Below are positions 7,641-16,157 of a stretch of DNA of 64,000 nucleotides, in pieces. The position numbers and the translations under genes are program-made. Where the stretch lies: assembly GCA_021731285.1 (NCBI GenBank), contig JAKFXR010000037.1:1-64000 (forward strand). Direction: 5' to 3'. The stretch comes from Polaromonas sp. (GTDB lineage: Bacteria > Pseudomonadota > Gammaproteobacteria > Burkholderiales > Burkholderiaceae_C). Each line of letters starts with the position of its first letter. The first letter of the stretch is position 1. The notes beneath the pieces were generated by a model, which was given only the letters and a program-made list of their open reading frames with translations, ran no database searches and was not told the DNA's origin.

Positions 7641-9425
7641 ATGGCCACCACCTCTCCCACCGACGCGCCCAAGGGCGCGCCCCGCTCACTGTCGGGTCTG
7701 CTGCCCTTTCTGCGCCCCTACCGCGGGCGCATCGCGCTGGCCGGTGTATTTCTGGTCATGGCGGCGGTAGCCACGCTGGTTTTTCCGGTGGCCCTGCGGG
7801 GCCTGATTGACGGCGGCCTGAGCGCCGCCGACAAGGGCGCGCAGGTGCTGGCCCTGCGCGAGCATTTTGCGGCGCTGTTTGGGGTGGCGGTGGCGCTGGC
7901 GCTGTTTTCAGCGGCGCGCTTTTACATGGTGAGCTGGCTGGGCGAGCGCGTGACGGCCGATCTGCGCAATGCGGTCTACTCGCACGTGGTTCACCAGAGC
8001 CCGGAATTTTTTGAAACCACCCAAACCGGCGAGGTGCTCTCACGCCTGACGGGTGACACCACGCTGGTCCAGACCGTGGTCGGGTCCTCACTGAGCATGG
8101 GCCTGCGCAACCTGGTGATGGGGGTGGGCGCGCTGATCATGCTGGTCTACACCAACCCTTACCTGATGGTGCAGGTGCTGGGCGGACTGGTGCTGATTGT
8201 GTTGCCGGCCGTCTGGTTTGGGCGGCGCGTGCGCAAGCTGTCGCGCGCCAGCCAGGACCGGGTGGCTGACTCCAGCGCGATTGCGGCCGAGATACTCAAC
8301 GCCATTCCGGCGGTGCAAAGCTATACGGCCGAAGCGCGCGAGTCGGCGCGGTTTGATTTGTCGACCGACAACGCCTTTCACACCGCGGTGCGGCGCAGCC
8401 GGGCACGCTCGGTGCTGATTGCCTTCATCATCATTGCCACCTCGGCAGCGCTGCTCGGCGGGCTGTACCAGGGCACACAGGCCGTGATGCGCGGCGAGAT
8501 CAGCGCCGGGCATCTGGGTCAGACCGTGGTGTATGTGATCATCCTGGCCAGTGCCACTGCGGTGCTGGGCGAGGCCTACGGCGACCTGCTCCGCGCTGCC
8601 GGCGCAACCGAGCGGCTGATGGAGCTGCTGGCCAGCCGGTCACCCGTCACTTCACCATCAAATCCGGTTCCAGCCCCTGTGGTTCGGGAAGGTAGTGCTA
8701 TCAAATTTGAAGCAATTGACTTTCACTACCCGTCCCGCCCGGCGCAGGCTGCGCTGAGTGATTTTTCCCTGAGCGTGGCGCCGGGGGAAACCGTGGCGCT
8801 GGTGGGGCCGAGCGGCGCTGGCAAAAGCACGGTGTTCCAGTTGCTGCTGCGCTTTTACGACCCGGCTTCGGGCCGCATCGAGCTCGATGGCGTTGCTACA
8901 TGCGACATGTCACTGCAGGACCTGCGGGCGCGCATAGGCCTGGTGCCGCAGGACGCGGTGATTTTCTCCAGCAGCGCGATGGAAAACATCCGTTACGGCA
9001 GGCCGCAGGCGAGTGACGACGAGGTCAAGGCTGCGGCGCGGGCGGCCTTTGCGCATGAGTTCATCAGCGCCCTGCCCGAGGGCTACAACAGTTTTCTGGG
9101 CGAGCGCGGCGTGCGCCTGTCGGGCGGGCAGCGCCAGCGCATCTCCATCGCACGGGCCATGCTGAAAAATCCGCCACTGCTGTTGCTGGACGAAGCCACC
9201 AGTGCGCTGGACGCCGAGAGTGAACGCATGGTGCAAGCCGCGCTGGAGTCCGCGATGAAGGGCCGGACCACGCTGGTGATTGCCCACCGCCTGGCCACTG
9301 TGCAAAAGGCCAGCCGCATCCTGGTGCTGGACCACGGCAGGCTGGTGGAGCAAGGCACCCATGCCGAGCTGGTGCAAGCCGGCGGCATTTATGCGCGGCT
9401 GGCAGCGCTGCAGTTCAACGCCTGA
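7641..9425 (+). CDS. ABC exporter half-transporter (permease fused to ATPase)
   Basis: A 594-residue type IV ABC half-transporter expected to work as a homodimer in the inner membrane. Residues about 20-310 hold six transmembrane segments (from YRGRIALAGVFLVMAAVATL), and the nucleotide-binding domain covers about 350-590: Walker A GPSGAGKST, Q-loop LVPQDAV, signature LSGGQRQR, Walker B LLLLDEATSALD and H-loop IAHRLATV. Related to MsbA, BmrA and TAP-like exporters; the substrate cannot be told. The linker between the two domains contains a 17-bp GCTAT-type repeat within the coding sequence (8697-8713). It is monocistronic and divergent from the atuA operon, with 111 bp between. Confidence 0.93.
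   Translation: MATTSPTDAPKGAPRSLSGLLPFLRPYRGRIALAGVFLVMAAVATLVFPVALRGLIDGGLSAADKGAQVLALREHFAALFGVAVALALFSAARFYMVSWLGERVTADLRNAVYSHVVHQSPEFFETTQTGEVLSRLTGDTTLVQTVVGSSLSMGLRNLVMGVGALIMLVYTNPYLMVQVLGGLVLIVLPAVWFGRRVRKLSRASQDRVADSSAIAAEILNAIPAVQSYTAEARESARFDLSTDNAFHTAVRRSRARSVLIAFIIIATSAALLGGLYQGTQAVMRGEISAGHLGQTVVYVIILASATAVLGEAYGDLLRAAGATERLMELLASRSPVTSPSNPVPAPVVREGSAIKFEAIDFHYPSRPAQAALSDFSLSVAPGETVALVGPSGAGKSTVFQLLLRFYDPASGRIELDGVATCDMSLQDLRARIGLVPQDAVIFSSSAMENIRYGRPQASDDEVKAAARAAFAHEFISALPEGYNSFLGERGVRLSGGQRQRISIARAMLKNPPLLLLDEATSALDAESERMVQAALESAMKGRTTLVIAHRLATVQKASRILVLDHGRLVEQGTHAELVQAGGIYARLAALQFNA
8697..8713. repeat. 17-bp GCTAT-type repeat inside a gene
   Basis: GCTAT, spacer CAAATTT, then GAAGC (two mismatches to the ATAGC arm). 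It sits in frame in the linker between membrane and ATPase domains of the ABC exporter, where insertion would be tolerated. Confidence 0.45.
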
Positions 9426-9442
9426 GGCGCGCGTCCCTGACT

Positions 9443-9531
9443 GTCATCCCGGGCTCGACCCGGGATCCATGTCACATGAACCACCGACCCGGGCCCGCGT
9501 CGCATGGATCCCGGGTCAGGCCCGGGATGAC
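9443..9531. repeat. Inverted pair of TCATCCCGG-type palindromes
   Basis: One copy (9443-9471) and a reverse-complement copy (9503-9531) face each other across 31 bp, so the transcript of the preceding ABC exporter gene would fold into a long stem. No U-run follows, so this is not a classical terminator, though it may protect the 3' end. Confidence 0.75.
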
Positions 9532-9649
9532 AAACCTCGCAAAAATGCTTGTTATGCATTATTTGCATGAGGTGACATGAACCCGGCCTTGGACAGCATG
9601 CGATGGCAAGCCTAAGCTCTGCCCATTGATTTTCCTCAAGGAGTTTTTC

Positions 9650-10966
9650 ATGTCGCAAGCATCCAGCACCCCCAGCGTTGCCGCCCCGGGCGCACACCCC
9701 CTTCCCTCTTACCTGCAGGCTGACCAGTTGGGCCCCTGGGGCAACTACCTGCAGCAGGTGGACCGCGTCATCCCGCATCTGGGCAACCTGGCGCGCTGGG
9801 CAGAAACGCTCAAGCGACCCAAACGGATACTGATCGTCGACGTCCCGATTCACATGGACGACGGCACGGTGGCGCACTTTGAAGGCTACCGCGTGCAGCA
9901 CAACGTATCGCGTGGCCCGGGCAAGGGCGGCGTGCGTTTTCACCAGGACGTCACGCTGTCGGAAGTGATGGCGCTGTCGGCCTGGATGTCGATCAAAAAC
10001 GCCGCGGTCAATGTGCCGTACGGCGGTGCCAAGGGCGGTATCCGCGTGGATCCGAAAAAGCTCTCGCGCGGCGAGCTGGAGCGCATGACGCGCCGCTACA
10101 CCAGCGAGATCGGCATCATCATCGGCCCCAACAAGGACATCCCGGCACCCGACGTCAACACCAACGAGCAAATCATGGCGTGGATGATGGACACCTACTC
10201 GATGAACACCGGCTCGACCGCCACCGGCGTGGTCACCGGCAAGCCGGTGGACCTGGGCGGCTCACTCGGCCGGCGCGAAGCCACCGGCCGCGGCGTGTTC
10301 ACGGTTGGTGCCGAGGCGGCCAAACACATAGGCCTGGACATCAGCACGGCGCGCGTCGCAGTGCAGGGCTTTGGCAATGTGGGTGGCGTGGCCGGCAAGC
10401 TGTTTGCCGAAGCCGGTGCCCGCGTGGTGGCTGTGCAGGACCACGGCGGCACGATTTACAAGTCCTCGGGGCTGGACGTGCCCGCCCTGCTCAAGCATGT
10501 GCAGGACACCGGCAGCGTGGGCGGGTTTGCGGGCGCGGATGTGATGCCCAACGAATTGTTCTGGGAAGTCGACTGCGAAATATTGATACCGGCCGCGCTG
10601 GAGCAGCAGATCACGGCGGCCAACGCCGGACGCATCAAGGCGCGCATGATCATCGAGGGCGCCAACGGCCCGACCACACCGGAGGCCGACGACATTTTGC
10701 TCGAGCGCAACGTGCTGGTGCTGCCGGATGTGATTGCCAACGCCGGCGGCGTGACCGTCAGCTATTTCGAGTGGGTGCAGGATTTCTCAAGCTTCTTCTG
10801 GGACGAAGCCGAGATCAACGCCCGCCTGGTGCGCATCATGAAAGAAGCCTTTGCAGCGGTGTGGCAGGTCTCGCAGGACAACAAGGTGAGCCTGCGGACG
10901 GCGACGTTTATTGTGGCTTGCAAGCGGATATTGCATACGAGGGAGTTGCGGGGTTTGTATCCCTGA
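9650..10966 (+). CDS. gdhA: Glutamate dehydrogenase (Glu/Leu/Phe/Val dehydrogenase family)
   Basis: A 438-residue enzyme that interconverts glutamate and 2-oxoglutarate plus ammonium, in the cytoplasm. The dimerisation/substrate domain contains [13 protein letters not shown] and the catalytic region [13 protein letters not shown]; the Rossmann domain has [15 protein letters not shown], typical of the NAD-preferring class rather than the E. coli-type NADPH enzyme. Start at the ATG at 9650, 6 bp after CAAGGAG; the frame begins eight codons earlier. Monocistronic. It fits a nitrogen theme with the nitrate island further right, but there is no direct linkage. Cofactor choice is inference. Confidence 0.93.
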   Translation: MSQASSTPSVAAPGAHPLPSYLQADQLGPWGNYLQQVDRVIPHLGNLARWAETLKRPKRILIVDVPIHMDDGTVAHFEGYRVQHNVSRGPGKGGVRFHQDVTLSEVMALSAWMSIKNAAVNVPYGGAKGGIRVDPKKLSRGELERMTRRYTSEIGIIIGPNKDIPAPDVNTNEQIMAWMMDTYSMNTGSTATGVVTGKPVDLGGSLGRREATGRGVFTVGAEAAKHIGLDISTARVAVQGFGNVGGVAGKLFAEAGARVVAVQDHGGTIYKSSGLDVPALLKHVQDTGSVGGFAGADVMPNELFWEVDCEILIPAALEQQITAANAGRIKARMIIEGANGPTTPEADDILLERNVLVLPDVIANAGGVTVSYFEWVQDFSSFFWDEAEINARLVRIMKEAFAAVWQVSQDNKVSLRTATFIVACKRILHTRELRGLYP

Positions 10967-10990
10967 TTGACAGATTCGGAGGCCCCCGCT

Positions 10991-11061
10991 GTCATCCCGG
11001 ACCCCGGATTTGTCATCCCGGACCCCGGATTTGTCATCCCGGGCTTGACCCGGGATCCATG
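10991..11061. repeat. Three tandem TCATCCCGG-type repeats
   Basis: GTCATCCCGGACCCCGGATT occurs twice in direct 21-bp tandem (10991 and 11012), followed at 11033 by a full GTCATCCCGGGCTTGACCCGG copy. It lies just after gdhA and forms the left outer flank of the palindromic element at 11138-11673. Confidence 0.85.
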
Positions 11062-11137
11062 CGGGCGGACCCTTTCGCCCGTTCGGGCTGAGCCTGTCGA
11101 AGCCGTCTTTGCTTACAAGGTTTGTAGTGTGCCCACA

Positions 11138-11673
11138 AGCCGGGTCTCGCCCCGGCGGGCGACTTACTTTTCTTTGTCTCGCCAAAGAAACCTAAGGAAA
11201 AGAAAGGCGACCCTGCTGTCTGCGTCCCCCTTCGCTTTGCTACGGGGGCAACCTGCGGTGCTCGGTCCAGCCGGGGTCTGACACAAACTCGCCTTCGGCT
11301 CAAACAAGTGTCAGCCCTGATCCGTCTGGCCCTGCGCTCCTCGGCGCATACAGAAGGGGGTGGGAAAACGGGAACGGAGGCGGGCTCCGGCAAGGACGCG
11401 CTTTGCGCGTCCTTGCTCCCCGAATCGGTCCTGGTTTTTGTCTTCTGTCCCCAAAACCCGTCGGGCCGGGCCGAGGAGCGGAGCCGAAAACGGATCAGGG
11501 CGAGCGATTGTCTGAGCCGAAGGCGAGTTCGAGCTCGACCCCGTTTTCTGCGAGCACCGCAGGTTGCCCCGTAGCGCAGCGCAGGGGACCCGGAGCATCG
11601 GGTCGCCTTTTCTTTGGTGACTTTCTTTTGGCGAAGCAAAAGAAAGTTACTTGCCGCCGGGCAACCCCCGGCT
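11138..11673. repeat. Long imperfect palindrome, about 536 bp, non-coding
   Basis: The left half (from AGCCGGG at 11138) reappears as an imperfect reverse complement ending CCCGGCT at 11673. Matching landmarks include ACTTACTTTTCTTT with AAAGAAAGTTACTT, AACCTGCGGTGCTCG with CGAGCACCGCAGGTT, and TCGCCTTCGGCTC with GAGCCGAAGGCGA. The centre is a perfect 11-bp hairpin (11391-11401 and 11405-11415, loop TTT). Open frames here are arginine- and serine-rich artefacts. No transposase is present, so it resembles a non-autonomous (MITE-like) or fold-back element. The remaining gene-free bases of 10967-11764 are flank repeats. Confidence 0.8.
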
Positions 11674-11708
11674 AGCTGCCAAACCACCAAGCAGGAAACA
11701 AAGAAGGC

Positions 11709-11757
11709 ATGGATCCCGGGTCAAGCCCGGGATGACAAATCCCGGCCCGGGATAACA
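11709..11757. repeat. TCATCCCGG-type repeats, inverted orientation
   Basis: CATGGATCCCGGGTCAAGCC followed by CGGGATGAC, then a shortened second copy. It is the reverse complement of the block at 10991-11061, so the two blocks bracket the long palindrome symmetrically. Confidence 0.8.
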
Positions 11758-11764
11758 AACGCCG

Positions 11765-12241
11765 CTACTGGAGGGTTTCCTTGACCGCCGCCGGCAGCGG
11801 CAAGGGCATGACGTCAATGCCCTCTTCGATCAACTCCACCGCCTCTTGCGCACTGGCCTGTCCGCGTATGTTGCGGTGCTCTGCGTCACCATAGTGCATG
11901 GCGCGGGCTTCGTCGGCGAAACGTCCGCCCACATCTTCGGTGTTGGCCAGCACGTGGCGCAAGGCCTTCAGAAATTCAGTCTGACCGGCCACATCGACCG
12001 GAGCAACCATCTCGCGGACGGGCGTGGTATCTGCAACGGCTACTTCACGCGATGCTGAAGGTGCTGCAGCGTTTGCGCTGAGATTGAGTCGCGGTGCGCT
12101 GGGCATCTTCTGGATGGCCGGGTCTGCGCACAGCGGGCAGGTCACCAGACCGCGGGTCAGCTGGCTCTGAAAATCATCCTCGGACGCAAACCAGCCTTCA
12201 AAGGCATGCTGGTGCGAGCACTGGAGGTTGAGGACTTTCAT
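11765..12241 (-). CDS. DUF1178 family protein
   Basis: A 158-residue cytoplasmic protein. The N-terminus MKVLNLQCSHQHAFEGWFAS and the pair Cys-x2-Cys in LVTCPLCAD form a zinc-ribbon-like start typical of DUF1178; the C-terminal half (AMHYGDAEHRNIRGQA) is the conserved family segment. No function is established. It is the last gene of the leftward complex I operon region, 7 bp after the NUDIX gene, an arrangement common in Burkholderiales. Confidence 0.85.
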   Translation of the reverse strand: MKVLNLQCSHQHAFEGWFASEDDFQSQLTRGLVTCPLCADPAIQKMPSAPRLNLSANAAAPSASREVAVADTTPVREMVAPVDVAGQTEFLKALRHVLANTEDVGGRFADEARAMHYGDAEHRNIRGQASAQEAVELIEEGIDVMPLPLPAAVKETLQ

Positions 12242-12248
12242 GGAAGGA

Positions 12249-12836
12249 TTATCCGCCCGGGCTGCGTTGCCAGTCCAGCGTCCATGCGCCGGACAGTACG
12301 TTCTGCAGCCACAGGACGCCCGTCAGCGTTTTGCCGTCGGTGACGCTGCCGTCCTGGCACCATTGCTGCAACTGTGTCGGGCTGGCAGTGAACACATCCA
12401 GAAACTCACCCGCATCGAGCTTCCTGGGGCCGGGCTTCAGGTCTCTGGCAAACCAGATGTCAATGAACTCGGTGGAGTAGGAAATGCCGGGGTGCAACAT
12501 GCCCGCCCTGGCCCAGCTGCCGGCGCTGTAACCGGTTTCTTCCTGCAGCTCGCGCCGGGCGCAGTCCAGCGGCTTTTCGCCAGCGTCGATTTTTCCGGCG
12601 GGAAACTCCACCATGACGGATTGCACCGGGTAGCGGTACTGACGCTCCAGCACCACCTGGCCGTCTTCCAGTTGCGCAATGACCATCACGGCACCCGGAT
12701 GGCGCACATACTCGCGCGTGGCTTGCTTTCCGTCCGGCAGACGGACGGTGTCACGGAAGGCATGCAGAAAGTGACCGTGCAGCAGCTCTTCGCTGCTGAG
12801 CTTTTCTTCGCGCAGATGGCTGTCAGCGGTGGCCAT
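12249..12836 (-). CDS. NUDIX hydrolase, ADP-ribose pyrophosphatase type
   Basis: A 195-residue hydrolase with a perfect NUDIX box, GKIDAGEKPLDCARRELQEE followed by TGY, at about residues 85-107. The flanking sequence VVLERQYRYPVQSVMVEFPA is typical of the ADP-ribose pyrophosphatase (NudF-like) branch, which cleaves ADP-ribose to AMP and ribose 5-phosphate. Start set at the ATG at 12834-12836 (MATADSHLREEKLSSEELLH); the frame is open far upstream only because it overlaps the DUF2818 gene. It lies 2 bp after the DUF2818 gene. Confidence 0.88.
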   Translation of the reverse strand: MATADSHLREEKLSSEELLHGHFLHAFRDTVRLPDGKQATREYVRHPGAVMVIAQLEDGQVVLERQYRYPVQSVMVEFPAGKIDAGEKPLDCARRELQEETGYSAGSWARAGMLHPGISYSTEFIDIWFARDLKPGPRKLDAGEFLDVFTASPTQLQQWCQDGSVTDGKTLTGVLWLQNVLSGAWTLDWQRSPGG

Positions 12837-12838
12837 GG

Positions 12839-13138
12839 TCAGCGGTGCTTGAAGAGGTAACGGTAGACAAAGCCGGGAAAAGCGAAGGTGATGAACAGCG
12901 TGCCGGTGATGGCATAAAACTCCCATCCCTGGGGCGCGATCTGGCCGGCTCTTTGTTCGAGGAACAATCCCACGCCGCCCACCACAAAGTACCAGAACAC
13001 CATTTCGGCCAGACGCACGGCCAGCAGCTTGGGCCGGGCCAGGGGATAAACCGCCAACAGGCGGTTGTTGAAAAAGGGCAGATTGGCGGCCAGCAGGGCC
13101 AGCACGACAACCAGCCACACCGAGGCAGTCTGGCTCAT
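12839..13138 (-). CDS. DUF2818 family membrane protein
   Basis: A 99-residue protein with three likely transmembrane segments (SVWLVVVLALLAANLPFF, LAEMVFWYFVVGGVGLFL and FYAITGTLFITFAFPGFVYR). It matches DUF2818, a small family found directly after nuoN in Burkholderiales. It starts 8 bp beyond the nuoN stop. Its role is unknown; the constant position suggests a part in complex I assembly or stability, which is inference. Confidence 0.85.
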   Translation of the reverse strand: MSQTASVWLVVVLALLAANLPFFNNRLLAVYPLARPKLLAVRLAEMVFWYFVVGGVGLFLEQRAGQIAPQGWEFYAITGTLFITFAFPGFVYRYLFKHR

Positions 13139-13145
13139 GAAACGG

Positions 13146-14648
13146 TCAAGTGCCCAGCGACTTCACGACGCTGGCAATCGCCTGGGTGCACAGCGTCATC
13201 AACCCGCCGGGCAGTATGCCCAAAATCAGGATCAGCGCACCGTTGATGGAAAGCACCACCCGCACATCGCCGGAGGCCGCAATGGCCGTGGGCATGCCCA
13301 CGTTGGGCGCGTCAAAGTACATCACCTTGACAACACGCAGGTAGTAGAAGGAGCCGATCAGCGACATCATCACCGCGAACACGGCCAGCACGATGTAGCT
13401 GGTTTGCTGCGACGACACCAGAGCCTGCAGCACGCCGAGCTTGGCATAGAAGCCAACCACCGGCGGCACGCCGGCCAGCGAGAACATGCTGACGGCCATG
13501 ACGCCGGCAAACAGCGGGCTGCGCTGGTTGAGGCCCGCCAGGTCGGTGATTTCTTCCGACTCATGACCGGCACGCGCCAAAAGCAGGATGACGCCGAAAA
13601 CCGCGAGGGTCGTCAGCACATAGGTGATGACATAAAACATGGCCGCGCCGTAGGCAAACTCGGCATTGAGCTTGTTGCCATTGACCACGCCAGCCAGCAG
13701 GGCCAGCAGCACAAAACCCATTTGCGAAATGGTGGAAAAAGCCAGCATGCGTTTGAGGTTGGTCTGCGCAATGGCCGCCAGATTGCCCACCAGCAAGGAG
13801 CCTATGGCCATGAGCGCCAGCATCTGCTGCCAGTCAATGGCCAGCGGCAGCAGGCCCTGAACCAGCAGGCGGATGCAGATGGCGAAAGCAGCCAGCTGGG
13901 GTGCAGCGCCAATCAGCAGGGTCACGGCTGTCGGGGCGCCCTGATAAACGTCGGGCAACCACATGTGAAAGGGCACCGCGCCCAGCTTGAAAGCCAGACC
14001 CGCCACGATGAAGACCAGGCCAAAGACCAGCACCGAGTGCTTGACCTGACGGCTGGCAATGGCTTTGTAGACCTCGTTGACGTCCAGCGAGCCGGTGGCA
14101 CCGTACATCATGGACAGACCGTAAAGCAGGAAGCCGGAGGCCAGCGCGCCCAGCACAAAGTACTTCATGGCCGCCTCGGTGGCGGTGGCATTGTCGCGAC
14201 GCAGCGCGACCAGCGCGTAGCTGGACAGCGTCATGAGCTCCAGGCCCATGTAGATCACCAGGAAGTTGTTGCCGGAAATCATCACGAAAATGCCCAGCAG
14301 CGCAAACATGCCGAGCGTGAACAGCTCGCCACCGCGCAGCATGTCGCGCGCGGCTGAGTACGCCCGGCCATACACCAGCGTGACCATCATGGCTACGGTG
14401 GCAAAACATTTGAGCCAGTTGCCCATGGGGTCACTCACCACCATGTTGCCAAAGCCGTAAATGGTCTTGCCGGTGATGGCATATTGGGCCTGCAAGGCGG
14501 CGACAACCGCCAGCGTGAGCAGGGTCAGCACGTAAGTCAGAGTGCGTTGCGGGCTTTTCACGCCCAGGTCCACGAGCGCAATCACACACGCCATGGTCAA
14601 AAGGATGATTTCCGGGTAAACCGAAATCCAGCTTAGTTTGTCAATCAT
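13146..14648 (-). CDS. nuoN: NADH-quinone oxidoreductase subunit N
   Basis: A 500-residue antiporter-like membrane subunit of complex I. About fourteen hydrophobic segments are visible; the core carries [40 protein letters not shown] and [20 protein letters not shown], which hold the conserved proton-channel lysines. Last nuo gene of the operon; 21 bp separate it from nuoM. Confidence 0.96.
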   Translation of the reverse strand: MIDKLSWISVYPEIILLTMACVIALVDLGVKSPQRTLTYVLTLLTLAVVAALQAQYAITGKTIYGFGNMVVSDPMGNWLKCFATVAMMVTLVYGRAYSAARDMLRGGELFTLGMFALLGIFVMISGNNFLVIYMGLELMTLSSYALVALRRDNATATEAAMKYFVLGALASGFLLYGLSMMYGATGSLDVNEVYKAIASRQVKHSVLVFGLVFIVAGLAFKLGAVPFHMWLPDVYQGAPTAVTLLIGAAPQLAAFAICIRLLVQGLLPLAIDWQQMLALMAIGSLLVGNLAAIAQTNLKRMLAFSTISQMGFVLLALLAGVVNGNKLNAEFAYGAAMFYVITYVLTTLAVFGVILLLARAGHESEEITDLAGLNQRSPLFAGVMAVSMFSLAGVPPVVGFYAKLGVLQALVSSQQTSYIVLAVFAVMMSLIGSFYYLRVVKVMYFDAPNVGMPTAIAASGDVRVVLSINGALILILGILPGGLMTLCTQAIASVVKSLGT

Positions 14649-14669
14649 CTGATAGTTCCGTGCGCTTGC

Positions 14670-16145
14670 TTATTGCAGTTTGGAGGCCGCGACATGCTTG
14701 AGCAGGCCGGCGACCGAGCTGTCCATCACATCGGTGAAAGGCTTCGGATAAATGCCCATGTAAAGCACGGCAATGGCCAGCAGGGCCAGCACCAGAAACT
14801 CGCGGCTGTTGATGTCGGTCAGCGTTTTCACATCGTCGTTGGCCACCGGGCCCAGGTACACACGCTTGAACATCCAGAGCGTGTAGGCCGCGCCGAAGAT
14901 CAACGCTGTCGACGCGGCCGCGCCAATCCAGAAGTTGAATTTGATGGCGCCGAGAATGACCATCCACTCGCCGACAAAACCGGCAGTGGCCGGCAGGCCG
15001 CAGTTGGCCATGGCAAACAGCAGCGCAAAGGCAGTGAACTTGGGCATGGTGTTGACAACGCCGCCGTAGCTGGCGATCTCGCGCGAATGCACCCGGTCGT
15101 ACAACACGCCGATGCACAGGAACATGGCGCCCGACACAAAGCCGTGCGCAATCATCTGCACAATGCCGCCGGCCATGCCAACGTCGTTGAAGATGAAGAA
15201 GCCCAGCGTGACAAAACCCATGTGCGCCACCGAGGAGTAGGCCACCAGCTTTTTCATGTCCTGCTGGACCATGGCGACCAGGCCAACGTAAATCACGGCA
15301 ATCAGCGACAGCGCAATCATCAACCAGCCCCACTCGCGGGCGGCGTCCGGGGCGATAGGCATGGAAAAGCGCAGAAAGCCATAGGCGCCCAGCTTCAGCA
15401 TGATGGCGGCCAGCACGGCAGAGCCGCCGGTAGGCGCTTCCACGTGCACGTCGGGCAGCCAGGTGTGGACCGGCCACATCGGCACCTTCACCGCAAACGC
15501 GGCAAAGAAGGCAAAGAAGAGAAAGGTTTGCGCCGTGCTGCTCAGGGGCAGCTTGTACCAGGTCGCGAGGTCAAAGCTGCCGCCCGATTTGACATACAGG
15601 AAGATCAGCGCGATCAGCATCAGCAGCGAGCCGAGCAGCGTGTACAGGAAGAACTTGAACGCCGCGTAGATCTTGCGGGGGCCGCCCCAGATGCCGATGA
15701 TGAGGTACATCGGGATCAGCGTCGCCTCAAAAAAGACATAAAACAGCATGCCGTCGAGGGCGGTAAACACCCCGATCATCAGGCCGCTGAGAATCAGGAA
15801 GGAAGCCATGTACTGGCCAACACGCGTGGTGATGGATTCCCAGCTGGCGATGATGACCACCACGTTGATGAAGGCGGTGAGCAGCACAAACCACAGCGAG
15901 ATGCCGTCCACACCGAGGTGGTAGTTGATGTTGAAACGCTCAATCCACACGCCTTTTTCGACAAACTGCATCGCGGCCGAGGTCAGCTCGAAGCCGCCGT
16001 ACAGCGGCAGGGTCACCAGAAAACTGACCAGCGCACCCACCAGCGCGATCCAGCGCACGCTTTGCGCCTGGTCGTCACGTCCAAGGGCCAGCAGGATGAC
16101 GCCGAAAACAATCGGCGTCCAGATGGCAAGGCTCAACAATCCCAT
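14670..16145 (-). CDS. nuoM: NADH-quinone oxidoreductase subunit M
   Basis: A 491-residue antiporter-like subunit of the membrane arm, with about fourteen transmembrane segments. Diagnostic stretches are YHLGVDGISLWFVLLTAFIN, WPVHTWLPDVHVEAPTGGSA and MKKLVAYSSVAHMGFVTLG, including the conserved Glu and Lys residues of the proton path. It lies between nuoL (12 bp gap) and nuoN. Confidence 0.96.
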   Translation of the reverse strand: MGLLSLAIWTPIVFGVILLALGRDDQAQSVRWIALVGALVSFLVTLPLYGGFELTSAAMQFVEKGVWIERFNINYHLGVDGISLWFVLLTAFINVVVIIASWESITTRVGQYMASFLILSGLMIGVFTALDGMLFYVFFEATLIPMYLIIGIWGGPRKIYAAFKFFLYTLLGSLLMLIALIFLYVKSGGSFDLATWYKLPLSSTAQTFLFFAFFAAFAVKVPMWPVHTWLPDVHVEAPTGGSAVLAAIMLKLGAYGFLRFSMPIAPDAAREWGWLMIALSLIAVIYVGLVAMVQQDMKKLVAYSSVAHMGFVTLGFFIFNDVGMAGGIVQMIAHGFVSGAMFLCIGVLYDRVHSREIASYGGVVNTMPKFTAFALLFAMANCGLPATAGFVGEWMVILGAIKFNFWIGAAASTALIFGAAYTLWMFKRVYLGPVANDDVKTLTDINSREFLVLALLAIAVLYMGIYPKPFTDVMDSSVAGLLKHVAASKLQ

Positions 16146-16157
16146 TTTTGTTATTCC

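Noticed and set aside
10991..11061. Tandem 21-bp repeats as a CRISPR array
   Set aside because: The units are adjacent without unique spacers, and no cas genes are present.
11034..11690. Arg/Ser-rich open frames (218, 95, 90 and 88 codons) in the long palindrome
   Set aside because: Frames exist on both strands because the DNA is palindromic; there are no ribosome sites or recognisable domains.
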